The notes beneath the pieces were generated by a model, which was not told where the DNA came from, did no database searches, and saw only the letters and a list, made by a program, of their open reading frames with translations. A DNA stretch of 64,000 bases from Thermohalobaculum sp963822985 (lineage in GTDB: Bacteria; Pseudomonadota; Alphaproteobacteria; Rhodobacterales; Rhodobacteraceae): contig CAWGJU010000011.1 in NCBI GenBank assembly GCA_963822985.1, positions 97,530-161,529 of the forward strand, given 5' to 3'. Positions 44,841 through 54,000 of the stretch are shown one piece after another. The number at the start of each line of letters is the position of its first letter. The stretch's first letter is position 1. Position numbers and translations under genes: made by a program.

Positions 44841-45863
44841 ATGGACACCGAGAGCCGGACCTTGCCGCCGAGCCCTATCGCGGCGACCGTGCCGTTCGAC
44901 GAGGACGGCATTCATCACGGCTTCCTGCGCTTGCCCTACAGCCGCGACGACAGCGCCTGGGGCGCGGTGATGATCCCGATCACGGTCATCCGCAAAGGCG
45001 ACGGCCCGACCGCGCTTCTGACCGGCGGCAATCACGGCGACGAGTACGAGGGGCCGCTGGCGCTGCAGGGCCTCGTCAACCAGCTGGCCGGGAACGGTGC
45101 GGCCGGGGTGACGGGGCGGGTGATCGTTGTGCCCTGCATGAACGCGCCGGCGGTGCGTGCAGGCACGCGCACCTCGCCCTATGACCGCGGCAACCTGAAC
45201 CGCACCTTTCCCGGCCGGCCCGACGGCACCGTGACGGAAAAGATCGCCGACTATTTCCAGCGCACGCTGGCGCCCATGGCGGACGTGGTGCTCGACTTCC
45301 ACTCGGGCGGGCGCACGCTCGACTTCATCCCCTTCGCCGCCGCGCACGTGCTCGACGACAAATCGCAGGAGGCGGCCTGCATGGAGGCGATGCAGGCCTT
45401 CAACGCGCCCTATTCGATGAAGCTGCTCGAGATCGACGCGGTCGGCATGTACGACACCGCCGTCGAGGCGATGGGCAAGGTGTTCGTCTCGACCGAGCTC
45501 GGCGGCGGCGGCACCTCGACTGCCCGCAGCGTGGCGATCGCCGCCAAGGGGGCACGCAATCTGCTGAAGCATGCGGGCATTCTGGGCGGCGACCCCGAGA
45601 TCGGGCCGAGCCAGATGCTCGACATGCCCGACGGCCGCTGCTTCGTCTTCGCCGAGGATGACGGCATGGTCGAGCCGTTGGCCGATCTCGGCGACATGGT
45701 GGAAGCCGGCGACCCGGTCGCACGCATCTGGCCGGCCGACCGGACGGGGGCGCAGCCCGTGGTCTATGCCGCCCGGCGCGGCGGCATCCTGGCTGGCCGC
45801 CATTTCCCCGGCCTGATCAAGGCCGGCGACTGCCTGGTTGTCGTCGCGGAGCTGGTGGAGTGA
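44841..45863 (+). CDS. doeB: N-alpha-acetyl-L-2,4-diaminobutyrate deacetylase DoeB (EutE)
   Basis: The 340-residue product is a succinylglutamate desuccinylase/aspartoacylase-type zinc hydrolase. It has the metal motif HxxE in TGGNHGDEYEGPLALQG (His65, Glu68), the PCMNAPAVRAGTRTSP and GNLNRTFPGRPDG blocks, the third ligand in VVLDFHSGGRTLDF and the ending GDCLVVVAELVE. DoeB releases acetate to give L-2,4-diaminobutyrate for DoeD. It closes the plus-strand ectoine arm; the cyanophycin genes follow 200 bases later. Confidence 0.93.
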   Translation: MDTESRTLPPSPIAATVPFDEDGIHHGFLRLPYSRDDSAWGAVMIPITVIRKGDGPTALLTGGNHGDEYEGPLALQGLVNQLAGNGAAGVTGRVIVVPCMNAPAVRAGTRTSPYDRGNLNRTFPGRPDGTVTEKIADYFQRTLAPMADVVLDFHSGGRTLDFIPFAAAHVLDDKSQEAACMEAMQAFNAPYSMKLLEIDAVGMYDTAVEAMGKVFVSTELGGGGTSTARSVAIAAKGARNLLKHAGILGGDPEIGPSQMLDMPDGRCFVFAEDDGMVEPLADLGDMVEAGDPVARIWPADRTGAQPVVYAARRGGILAGRHFPGLIKAGDCLVVVAELVE

Positions 45864-46062
45864 CCCTGCGCGTCGTGCGGCGACCTTTCCCGCCGTTGCG
45901 CGGGTCGGAGCCCGGATCCGTCGAGGCCGCGCGCCTCGGGTACCTGGGCCTGCACGACTCCTTGCGCGGCCAGCTGTCGAGTGCTCTATCCCGCCCTCGG
46001 GCCGCGGCTGGCGCGGCGGCGCGCCGGGGGACGGCGCCCTGACGGAGGCGCAAGGAATAGGG

Positions 46063-46956
46063 ATGGGCAAGGACGTACGGCCGGGCATCGGCAGGATCGT
46101 GGCGATCGGCGGCGCCGAGGACCGCACCGGCGAGAGGGAGATCCTGCGCCGGGTCATCGCGATGGCGACCAGCGCCGCGCCCGTCGTCGGCGTGATCACG
46201 ACCGCCAGCGGCTATCCTGACCAGGTGTTTGCCTCATACGAGGCGGTGTTCCACGGTCTCGGCGCGGATAGGGTGCATCACCTGGACATCCGCGACCGCG
46301 AGGGCGCGCGCGATCCGGAGGCCGTCGAACTGATCGAGACCTGCGACGTGATGTTCATGTCCGGGGGCGACCAGCTGCGGCTGACCAACCTGCTCGGCGG
46401 CTCGCCCGTGCTGGAGGCGATGCGCAGCAGCAACCGCGCCGGTGCGCTGATCGCCGGGACCAGTGCGGGCGCGGCCTGCATGTCCGCCACCATGATCTAT
46501 GACGGCCAAGCGGCGGACGCGCTGCGCAAGGGGGCGGTCAAGATGACCGCGGGCCTTGCCTTTCTGGATGGCGTGGTGATCGACAGCCACTTCCTCGAGC
46601 GCGGCCGCTTCACGCGCCTCATGGAGGTCGGCGCCACCAACCCGTCCTATATCGGCATCGGCATTGGCGAGGACGCCGCCGTCATCGTGCACCCTGGCAA
46701 TGTGCTCGAGGCGGCGGGCAACGGCCACGTCATCATCGTCGACAGCAACGACCTCTACTCATCGAATGTGGCCGAACTCTATGACGGCGAACCGGTCGCC
46801 GTGTCGCACGTGGTGATGCACGCGCTGACCCGAGGGTTCGGCTTCGACGTCGCGCAGCGGCGCTTTCTGCGCGACAGTGAATTGAAACGCCACCTCGAAG
46901 GGAGCAGCCATGCGGATCCTGGAGCACCGAGCACTCCGCGGCCCGAACTTCTATAG
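46063..46956 (+). CDS. cphB: Cyanophycinase
   Basis: The 297-residue protein belongs to peptidase family S51. It has RIVAIGGAEDRTGEREILRR, FMSGGDQLRLTNLLGGSPVL, the nucleophile serine in ALIAGTSAGAACMSATMI and FLDGVVIDSHFLERGRFTRL. Cyanophycinase cleaves the multi-L-arginyl-poly-L-aspartate polymer to beta-Asp-Arg dipeptides. ATG 46063 follows aaggaatagg. The 3' end overlaps the start of cphA by 47 bases, so synthesis and breakdown enzymes are encoded in one transcript. Confidence 0.94.
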   Translation: MGKDVRPGIGRIVAIGGAEDRTGEREILRRVIAMATSAAPVVGVITTASGYPDQVFASYEAVFHGLGADRVHHLDIRDREGARDPEAVELIETCDVMFMSGGDQLRLTNLLGGSPVLEAMRSSNRAGALIAGTSAGAACMSATMIYDGQAADALRKGAVKMTAGLAFLDGVVIDSHFLERGRFTRLMEVGATNPSYIGIGIGEDAAVIVHPGNVLEAAGNGHVIIVDSNDLYSSNVAELYDGEPVAVSHVVMHALTRGFGFDVAQRRFLRDSELKRHLEGSSHADPGAPSTPRPELL

Positions 46957-49531
46957 CCGCTATCTCTCCATCTACATGCGGCTCGACATCGGCGAGCTGG
47001 AGCAACGCCCCTCGGACAAGGTCCCCGGCATAGGCGAGAGGCTGCGCGAGCTGATGCCGGGCATCTGGGATCACCGATGCTCGGTCGGCGAGCCTGGCGG
47101 CTTTCTGAGCCGGGTGGAGGATGGCACCTATGCCGGCCATATGGTCGAGCATGTCGCGATCGAGCTGCAGAACATGGTCGGCTTCTCGGTCGGCTACGGC
47201 AAGACGGTCGATACATACGAGAAGGGCGTCTACAGCGTCGTCTATCGCTACCGCGACGAGGAGAGCGGCCTGGCCGCCGGCCGCGAGGCGGTGGCCATCG
47301 TCGAGGCGCTCTACAACGGCCAGGACGTCGACCTCGACGCGGCGGTTGCGCGCCTCAAGGAGGTGCGTGACGCCAACGCCCTGGGCCCTTCCACCGCCTC
47401 CATCGTGAACGCCGCCAGGGAGCGCGGCATCCCCTGGTACCCGCTCGCCGAGGGCACGAGCTACACGCAGCTCGGCCACGGCGTGAAGCAGCAGCGCTTC
47501 CAGGCGACGGTGACGTGGAAGACCGGCATCATCGGCCACTCGATCGCCGACGACAAGGACTGGACCAAGCAGGTGCTGGGCGACGCCGGCATCCCCGTGC
47601 CGCAGGGCCGCATCACCTACACTTTCGAGGAGGCGAAGGACGCGGCGGAGGCGATCGGCTATCCGGTCGTCACCAAGCCGCTGGTCGGAAACCACGGCCG
47701 CGGCATCACCACCAACCTCCAGAACGAGGCGGAACTCCGCGAGGGCTATGACGCGGCCCGTGCCCGCCACGAGAGCGTGATCGTCGAGACCTACATCAAG
47801 GGCGAAGACCACCGCCTGCTGGTGATCGACGGCAGGCTGGTCGCCGCCGCACGCCGGCGCCCCGCGCATGTGATCGGCGACGGCACCTCGACGCTGCAGG
47901 TGCTGATCGATCGCGAGAACGCCGATCCCCGGCGCGGCGTCGGCCACGAGAACCTGCTCACCCAGATCAAGATCGACCAGCAGACCGAGCGGCTGGTCAA
48001 GGACGCCGGGCTGAGCTTCGATAGCGTCGTCCCCAAGGACCAGATCGTCTGGCTGAAGTCGACGGCCAACATCTCGACCGGCGGGACCGCGACCGACCTG
48101 ACCGACGACGTCCACCCGGAGGTGCGCTTCGCGGCCGAGCGGATCGGCCGGCTGATGGGCCTCGACATCATCGGCATCGACCTTCTGGCCGAGACGTTGA
48201 CCAAGCCGCTGGACCAGCAGTCGGCCGGGGTGGTGGAGGTGAACGCCGGCCCGGGCTTTCGGATGCATATCTCGCCGACGCACGGCAAGGGCCGGCCGGT
48301 TGGCGAGGCGGTCGTCGACATGCTGTTCCCTGACCCGACCGACAACGGCCGCATCCCGATCGTGGCGATCACCGGCACCAACGGCAAGACGACAACGACG
48401 CGCCTGACCTCGCATCTTCTGCGCATGGCGGGACGCAAGGTCGGGATGGGCTGCACCGGCACGATCGAGATCGACAACCACGTCATCATGCGCGGCGACT
48501 ATTCCGGCCCCTACGCCGCGCAGGTCGTGCTGAAGGAGCCGACGGTGGACCACGCGGTGCTGGAGGTCGCGCGCGGCGGCATCATGCGTCGCGGCCTCGG
48601 CTTCGACGAATGCGATGTGGGCGTGCTGCTCAACATCGCCTCCGACCATCTCGGCGAGCGGGACATCCATACGCTGGACGATCTGGCTCGCTGCAAGACG
48701 GTGGTAGTCGATGCGGTCAAGCCCGACGGCACCTGCGTGCTGAACGCCGACGATCCGCGCGTGATGGATCAGGGCACCTATTGGTCGCGCGGCCGCATCA
48801 TCTATTTCACCATGGATCCCGACCACCCGGAGGTGGCCAAGCACGTCGCGGGGCACGGCACCGCTTTTACCGTCAAGGACGGCTGGATCGTCATGCGCTC
48901 GGGCGCGGTCGATGCGCAGGTGATCGAGGTGCTGGACGTGCCCATCGCCTTCGAGGGTCACGCCCCCTTTAACGTGCAGAACGCGATGGCGGCGGCGGCC
49001 GCGGGACACGCGCTCGGCCTTTCGCTCGGTGACATCGCGACGGGGCTGCGCACCTTCCACCCCACCCCCGGCCAGCTGCCGGGCCGGGTGAACCTGATCG
49101 ACGCTGAAGGCATCCGCTGCCTCATCGATTACGGCCACAACGTGCCGGCGCTCGAGGCGCTTGCGCCGCTGGTAAGGGGACTTGGCCAAAAGCGCCGGAT
49201 CGCCGTGACATCCGCCCCTGGCAACCGGCGGGACGAGGATCTGAAGGCTCTCGGCGCCCAGCTCGCGCAGATGCACGACCAGATCTTCGTCTGCGAGAAC
49301 GACCTGCGCGGGCGGGCGCCCGGCGAGGTGCTGTCACTCATCAGCAGCGGCGCGCGCGAGGCGGGCGGCGCCACCGTCGAGACGGCCGAGAACGAGTACA
49401 GCGCAATCGGCAAGGCAATGGACGCGGCGGCCGAGGGCGATCTGCTGGTCCTGCTGGTCGATGACATCGAGGGCACGATCCAGCGGCTCAAGGGCCGAAG
49501 CTTCCGCACGCCCGCGCCGATCGCCGGGTAG
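46910..49531 (+). CDS. cphA: Cyanophycin synthetase (CphA1 type)
   Basis: This intact 873-residue enzyme shows the full CphA1 order. An N-terminal domain starts MRILEHRALRGPNFYSRYLS. The ATP-grasp domain has PVVTKPLVGNHGRGITTNLQ and GVVEVNAGPGFRMHISPTHG. The Mur-ligase-like domain has the P-loop TGTNGKTTTTRLTSHL at about residues 488-503 and the GYGxN-type site (LIDYGHNVPALEALAPL). It adds aspartate and arginine in turn to the growing polymer, using two ATP per unit. It overlaps cphB and is followed 63 bases later by an extra ATP-grasp gene. Confidence 0.96.
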   Translation: MRILEHRALRGPNFYSRYLSIYMRLDIGELEQRPSDKVPGIGERLRELMPGIWDHRCSVGEPGGFLSRVEDGTYAGHMVEHVAIELQNMVGFSVGYGKTVDTYEKGVYSVVYRYRDEESGLAAGREAVAIVEALYNGQDVDLDAAVARLKEVRDANALGPSTASIVNAARERGIPWYPLAEGTSYTQLGHGVKQQRFQATVTWKTGIIGHSIADDKDWTKQVLGDAGIPVPQGRITYTFEEAKDAAEAIGYPVVTKPLVGNHGRGITTNLQNEAELREGYDAARARHESVIVETYIKGEDHRLLVIDGRLVAAARRRPAHVIGDGTSTLQVLIDRENADPRRGVGHENLLTQIKIDQQTERLVKDAGLSFDSVVPKDQIVWLKSTANISTGGTATDLTDDVHPEVRFAAERIGRLMGLDIIGIDLLAETLTKPLDQQSAGVVEVNAGPGFRMHISPTHGKGRPVGEAVVDMLFPDPTDNGRIPIVAITGTNGKTTTTRLTSHLLRMAGRKVGMGCTGTIEIDNHVIMRGDYSGPYAAQVVLKEPTVDHAVLEVARGGIMRRGLGFDECDVGVLLNIASDHLGERDIHTLDDLARCKTVVVDAVKPDGTCVLNADDPRVMDQGTYWSRGRIIYFTMDPDHPEVAKHVAGHGTAFTVKDGWIVMRSGAVDAQVIEVLDVPIAFEGHAPFNVQNAMAAAAAGHALGLSLGDIATGLRTFHPTPGQLPGRVNLIDAEGIRCLIDYGHNVPALEALAPLVRGLGQKRRIAVTSAPGNRRDEDLKALGAQLAQMHDQIFVCENDLRGRAPGEVLSLISSGAREAGGATVETAENEYSAIGKAMDAAAEGDLLVLLVDDIEGTIQRLKGRSFRTPAPIAG

Positions 49532-49594
49532 GTCGCTCGGACAGCACCTGAATGCCCGGGCCGCGCCCCCGGAGCCGCCCAGTAGGAGACGACA

Positions 49595-50902
49595 ATGAAG
49601 AAGAACATCTTCGTCATCGGAATGAACGAGCTCAACAGGGAGCGCCTTGGCCGGCTGCGCGGCGCCGAGGAGATCGAGTTCCTGCCGCTCCTCGACTATG
49701 CGAGCATATACGAGACCGAGGACTTCCACATGGCGGCGCTGATCGAGGTGGCGCAGCGCCAGCTCGACGAGCATCTCGACGCCGGCGGCTCGGTGGACGC
49801 CATCGTCGGCTATGCAGACTTCCCGGTCTCGACCATGCTGCCCATCCTCGCCGGGAAGTACGGCACCCGCTTCGCCTCGCTCGAGAGCCTGCTCAAATGC
49901 GAGCACAAGTTCTGGTCCCGTATCGTGCAGCGCGAGGCCATTCCCGACCACGTGCCGGGGTTCACCGCCTTCGACCCGTTCGACGACGAGGCGCTCGGCA
50001 AGATCGGCAAAGCCGGGCTGGCCTTCCCCTTCTTCGTCAAGCCGATCAAGTCGTCTGGCTCGCGTCTTGGCTTCCGCATCGACAACCCGGAGGACTTCGA
50101 CTACGCCATCGGAAAGTTCAGGGCCGAGATCGGCGCCTATGCCGAGCCCTTCCAGCACATCCTCGACATGGCCGACCTGCCGGACGAGATCCGCGCCGTG
50201 CAGGGCGGCTTCTGCATGGCGGAGCAGGTGATCGGCGGCCGGCAATGCACGCTCGAGGGCTATGTCTACAATGGCGAGGTCGTGCCCTATGGCGTGGTCG
50301 ACTCGATCCGCTATCCCCAGGTGCTGAGCTTCTTCTACTACATGTACCCGTCGAAGCTGCCGCAGCGGATCCAGGAGAAGATGGGCGAGATCACCAAGGA
50401 GGTGATGGCGCATATCGGCTTCGACAATTCAGGCTTTAACGTCGAGTTCTTCTGGGACGAGGTGCAGGACCGCATCTGGCTGCTTGAGATCAACACCCGC
50501 ATCGCGCAGTCGCATTGTGACCTGTTCGAGAAGGTCGACGGGCTCAGCCACCAGCAGGTCATGGTCGACCTCGGTCTCGGCCAGCGCCCGAGGATGCCGA
50601 AGGGCGAGGGCGGCTTCGGCGTGGCGGCGGAATTCTTCTACCGGGTGTTCTTCCGCAATGCGACGGTGGCGCGCGTTCCGCCGCCCGAGGAAATCGCCGA
50701 GGCCGAGGCGCGCGTGCCCGGCACCACGATCATCCCACAGGTGCGCGAGGGAATGCGCCTGAGCGACCTGCCCGAGCAGGACGCCTATTCCTTCGCCATC
50801 GCCTGCATCTGGATGGGCGCGAATACGCAGTCCTCGCTGCTGTGGAACTACGAGCGGGTGGTCAAGGCCATCAACTTCGAGTTCAGCGAAATTGACGAAT
50901 AA
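49595..50902 (+). CDS. ATP-grasp ligase of unknown substrate, linked to cyanophycin genes
   Basis: The 435-residue protein starts MKKNIFVIGMNELNRERLGR and has an ATP-grasp fold. The lysines of the ATP site are in FPFFVKPIKSSGSRLGFRID, the hinge region is VQGGFCMAEQVIGGRQCTLE, and the magnesium-binding end is DRIWLLEINTRIAQSHCDLF. Such enzymes join a carboxylate to an amine through an acyl phosphate. The overall type is a carboxylate-amine ligase, not a CphA paralogue. Its place after cphA, with the preceding sequence agtaggagacgac as ribosome site, suggests it makes or modifies an amino-acid conjugate connected to cyanophycin. No specific activity can be assigned. Confidence 0.85.
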   Translation: MKKNIFVIGMNELNRERLGRLRGAEEIEFLPLLDYASIYETEDFHMAALIEVAQRQLDEHLDAGGSVDAIVGYADFPVSTMLPILAGKYGTRFASLESLLKCEHKFWSRIVQREAIPDHVPGFTAFDPFDDEALGKIGKAGLAFPFFVKPIKSSGSRLGFRIDNPEDFDYAIGKFRAEIGAYAEPFQHILDMADLPDEIRAVQGGFCMAEQVIGGRQCTLEGYVYNGEVVPYGVVDSIRYPQVLSFFYYMYPSKLPQRIQEKMGEITKEVMAHIGFDNSGFNVEFFWDEVQDRIWLLEINTRIAQSHCDLFEKVDGLSHQQVMVDLGLGQRPRMPKGEGGFGVAAEFFYRVFFRNATVARVPPPEEIAEAEARVPGTTIIPQVREGMRLSDLPEQDAYSFAIACIWMGANTQSSLLWNYERVVKAINFEFSEIDE

Positions 50903-50938
50903 CCGCGGCCGCCGCCCTTTCGCCCGCTCGGAGACCCA

Positions 50939-52967
50939 ATGCGACACGTGACCGACCGAGCCGATCGCGTGCGCGAGATCGCGCATGTGGACGTGCCGAT
51001 GCCCGACGGCTGCCGGCTTGCCGCGCGCATCTGGCTGCCGGAGGATGCCGAGGCGGCGCCAGTGCCGGCGGTCCTCGAATACATCCCCTATCGAAAGAAC
51101 GATCTCTGCGCGCCCGAGGACCGGGCGACCGGCACCTATCTGGCGCAGCACGGCTATGCCTATGTCCGCCTCGACCTGCGCGGTGCGGGCGACAGCGAAG
51201 GTCTGCTGCTCGACGAATACCTGCCGCAGGAGTTGCAGGATGGCTGCGACGCCATCGCCTGGATCGCGGACCAGCCTTGGTGCGACGGCGGCGTCGGCAT
51301 GATCGGCATTTCCTGGGGCGGCTTCAACGGCCTACAGGTGGCGGCGCTGCGGCCGTCAGCCCTCAAGGCCGTGATCTCGGTCTGCTCGACCGATGACCGT
51401 TATGCCGACGACGTCCATTACATGGGCGGCTGCCTGCTGAGCGACCAGCTCTCCTGGGCCGGTCAGATGTTCTTCCGCAACTCTCTGCCACCCGACCCGC
51501 TGGCGCGCGGTGCGGACTGGCGCCGCCTCTGGCGCGAGCGGCTCGAGAAGAGTGGGCTCTGGCTTAAGAACTGGCTCGAGCATCAACGCCGCGACGCCTT
51601 CTGGCGGCATGGCTCGGTCTGCGAGGATTATTCGGCGATCGAGGTGCCGGTCTATGCGGTCTCGGGCTGGGCCGACGGATACTGTCGCGCCGTCTTCCGC
51701 CTCTGCGAAAATCTCCCGGGCCCGCGCAAGGGCCTCATCGGCCCCTGGGCGCACAAATACCCGCATGTCGGCGTGCCCGGCCCCGCCATCGGCTGGCTGC
51801 AGGAGACGCTGCGCTGGTGGGACCACTGGCTCAAGGGCCGCGACACCGGCATCATGGACGAGCCCATGCTGCGTCTCTTCATGCAGGACCACGCCCCGCC
51901 AGCAGGCGGTTACGCGCAGCGCGAGGGCCGCTGGGTGACCGAGCCCGCCTGGCCCTCGCCCAACGTGACGCCGACGCCCTACCATCTCGGCATCGACGGC
52001 GGGCTTCACGAGGCTCCGACCGATGGAGGCGGGGCAGGCGAGGTCTCGCTCCGCTCGCCGGTCTTTTCGGCGGCGGCGGGCGGCAAGTGGTGCTCCTACG
52101 CGCGTGCCCGGCGACCAGCCGGTCGATCAGCGCGTCGATCTTGGCGGGGCGCTGCGCTTTGCGACCGCGCCGCTGGCCGAAGCGGTGGAGATCGCCGGCT
52201 CGCCGGCGCTCGAGATCGAGCTTGCCGCCGACCGGCCCGTCGCGCAGATCGCCGCGCGTCTCGTCGACATCGCGCCAGACGGGGCGGCGACGCGGGTCAG
52301 CTACGGTGTTCTCAATCTCACGCATCGCGATGGCCACGCATCGCCCGAGCCGCTCGAGACCGGCCGGCGATATCGCGTCCGCGTGCCATTCAAGGTGGTT
52401 GCGCAGACCTTTCGCGCAGGCCACCGCATCGCCCTCGATCTCTCGTCCACCTATTTTCCCTTCATCTGGCCGGCGCCCGAGCCCGTGACGCTCACACTCT
52501 GGCCTGCAGCGAGCGCGCTCGAGCTGCCGCTGCGCCGCAATTCGCCGCAGGATGCGGAGCTGCGCGCCTTCGCCGAGCCGGAGACCGGGGTCGCGCTGCA
52601 GGTCGAGCGTCTCGCCGAGGCGCAGGCTGGCTGGTGCCTGACGAACGACCTGGCGACAGGCGAGCGCGCGCTGGAGGTGGCGGACGGTGCCGGCACCTAC
52701 CGGCTGACCGAGGCAGGCATCACCATTACCAAGAAGGCGCGCGAGCGTTACGCCGCCACGGGCGAGGATCTCGCCAGCGTGACCGGCGAGACCGCCTGGG
52801 AGGCGGCGCTTGGGCGCGGCGACTGGCAGATCCGTACGTTGACAGAGACGCGCCTGACCGGCTCGGCTGGCGTCTTTCGCATCGAGGCGCGCCTGCAGGC
52901 TTTTGAAGCGGACGTCCGCGTCCACGACCAGAGCTGGAGCATTGAGATCCCGCGCGATCTGGTCTGA
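50939..52967 (+). CDS. CocE/NonD-type alpha/beta hydrolase (X-Pro dipeptidyl-peptidase S15-like), one frameshift
   Basis: The product of about 675 residues has an N-terminal alpha/beta hydrolase domain (EIAHVDVPMPDGCRLAARIW, VRLDLRGAGDSEGLLLDEY) with the nucleophile Ser125 in VGMIGISWGGFNGLQVAALR. The Asp/His region is GPWAHKYPHVGVPGPAIGW. A jelly-roll C-terminal domain (RFATAPLAEAVEIAGSPALE, AGHRIALDLSSTYFPFIW) is typical of the S15/CocE family. The frame changes near 52105 (tacgcgcGTGcccggc). These enzymes cleave esters or N-terminal dipeptides. After cphA and the ATP-grasp gene it could process a peptide product. Confidence 0.85.
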
Positions 52968-53003
52968 CGCTGGATGAACTGAATGCAGGTCTCCCTTTGC
53001 GCA

Positions 53004-53876
53004 TCATCCCTCGCTGGAAACCCAATCCGGGGTGAACCGGATGAATGCCGCCGCGGCGGGGCTCGGCGTGTCTCCGACCCGCCAGAGCATGTCCATGCTC
53101 CGGGTCAGCTCCGGGTGAACCAGAGGTCGGAAGACCACTTTCGGCGGTGCATCGCGGCAGACGAGCGCGGGCAGGACAGTTACGCCGAGCCCGGCCGCGA
53201 CCAAGGCCAGCAGCGTGGTCGTGTTGCGGGCGCGCAGACGCGCGGCTGCGAGCGCAACCTGCAGGCCGGGCTCGTCCAGGCGATCGCAGAGCGGATTGGC
53301 GATCAGGGCGAGGTCGCCGATCTCTCGCCAACTGACCCTGTCGCGCGCCGCCAGTGGGTGATCGTCGCGAAGGAAGAGGCCGAAGGCATCGGTGGTCAGC
53401 TGCGTGCGATGCAGGTTCGGGTTCGGCTGCGCGCTCGACACGATGCCGACGTCGATCCTCTCGCGTTCGAGCTCGCGCAGGATGGCGCCGCTGTCGAGGT
53501 CGCGGATGTCCAGCCTGACGCCCGGATGCACCTTGGCGAACGCGGCAACGAGGCCCGGCAGCAGCGTCACCGAGAACGAGGGCACGCAGGCGATCCGGGC
53601 ATCGCCGATCCTGGCATTGGCGAAATCGGCCAGCGCCGCGCGGGTTCGGTCGACATGCGCGATTTCGCGTTCGGCGAGCTCGAGCACGAAGGCGCCGAGG
53701 GGGGTCAGCCGGGACTTGCGCTCGGTCTCGAACAGCGGCTTGCCGAGGTGCTCCTCGAGCTGCTTCAGCGTCATCGAGACGGCGGAGGGCGCGCGCCCGA
53801 GCGCTTCGGCGGCCGTGCTGAGGTTCCGGGCCCGCGCGACCTGAACGAACACCCGGAGCATCTCGGTCTTGATCAT
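53004..53876 (-). CDS. LysR-family transcriptional regulator
   Basis: The 290-residue product is a typical LysR protein. It has an N-terminal winged helix-turn-helix (MLRFVVQVARARNL-like start MIKTEMLRVFVQVARARNLS, then EALGRAPSAVSMTLKQLEEH and PLFETERKSRLTPLGAFVLE) and a periplasmic-binding-like effector domain (IACVPSFSVTLLPGLVAAFA, VDVGIVSSAQ-type segment ERIDVGIVSSAQPNPNL). It is divergent from the aldehyde dehydrogenase gene at 54001, with repeated CTTCAG half-sites in the 124-base gap, and very likely controls the downstream transporter and dipeptidase genes. The inducer is unknown. Confidence 0.92.
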   Translation of the reverse strand: MIKTEMLRVFVQVARARNLSTAAEALGRAPSAVSMTLKQLEEHLGKPLFETERKSRLTPLGAFVLELAEREIAHVDRTRAALADFANARIGDARIACVPSFSVTLLPGLVAAFAKVHPGVRLDIRDLDSGAILRELERERIDVGIVSSAQPNPNLHRTQLTTDAFGLFLRDDHPLAARDRVSWREIGDLALIANPLCDRLDEPGLQVALAAARLRARNTTTLLALVAAGLGVTVLPALVCRDAPPKVVFRPLVHPELTRSMDMLWRVGDTPSPAAAAFIRFTPDWVSSEG

Positions 53877-53910
53877 CGACTTCTCCCAAGCTCGCGGCAG
53901 CGGTCCGCCG

Positions 53911-53939
53911 CTTCAGTTTTCCTGAAGCAGCCTTCAGAA
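53911..53939. promoter_or_regulatory. Candidate LysR operator with three CTTCAG half-sites
   Basis: In the gap between the divergent lysR and aldehyde dehydrogenase genes, the half-site CTTCAG occurs at 53911-53916, inverted as CTGAAG at 53922-53927, and direct again at 53932-53937. The last two form the dyad TTCCTGAAG, cagc, CTTCAGAA. LysR proteins bind such dyads between divergent promoters, so this is the natural operator candidate. Confidence 0.55.
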
Positions 53940-54000
53940 GTTTCTGATTGATCGAAATTACCGCAGCGTCAATTGTGTTGCCGAGCGAAGGAGGTGACAC

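Noticed and set aside
45860..46042. A 60-codon frame starting GTG inside the doeB stop
   Set aside because: The GTGA overlap looks like coupling, but the peptide is Arg/Ala/Pro-rich without family similarity, and the gap before cphB is only about 200 bases. I do not support a gene.
46733..49276. An 847-codon open frame antisense to cphA
   Set aside because: Composition is that of a high-GC antisense shadow (rich in Arg, Asp, His, Val) and it has no family features, while the plus strand encodes a perfect CphA.
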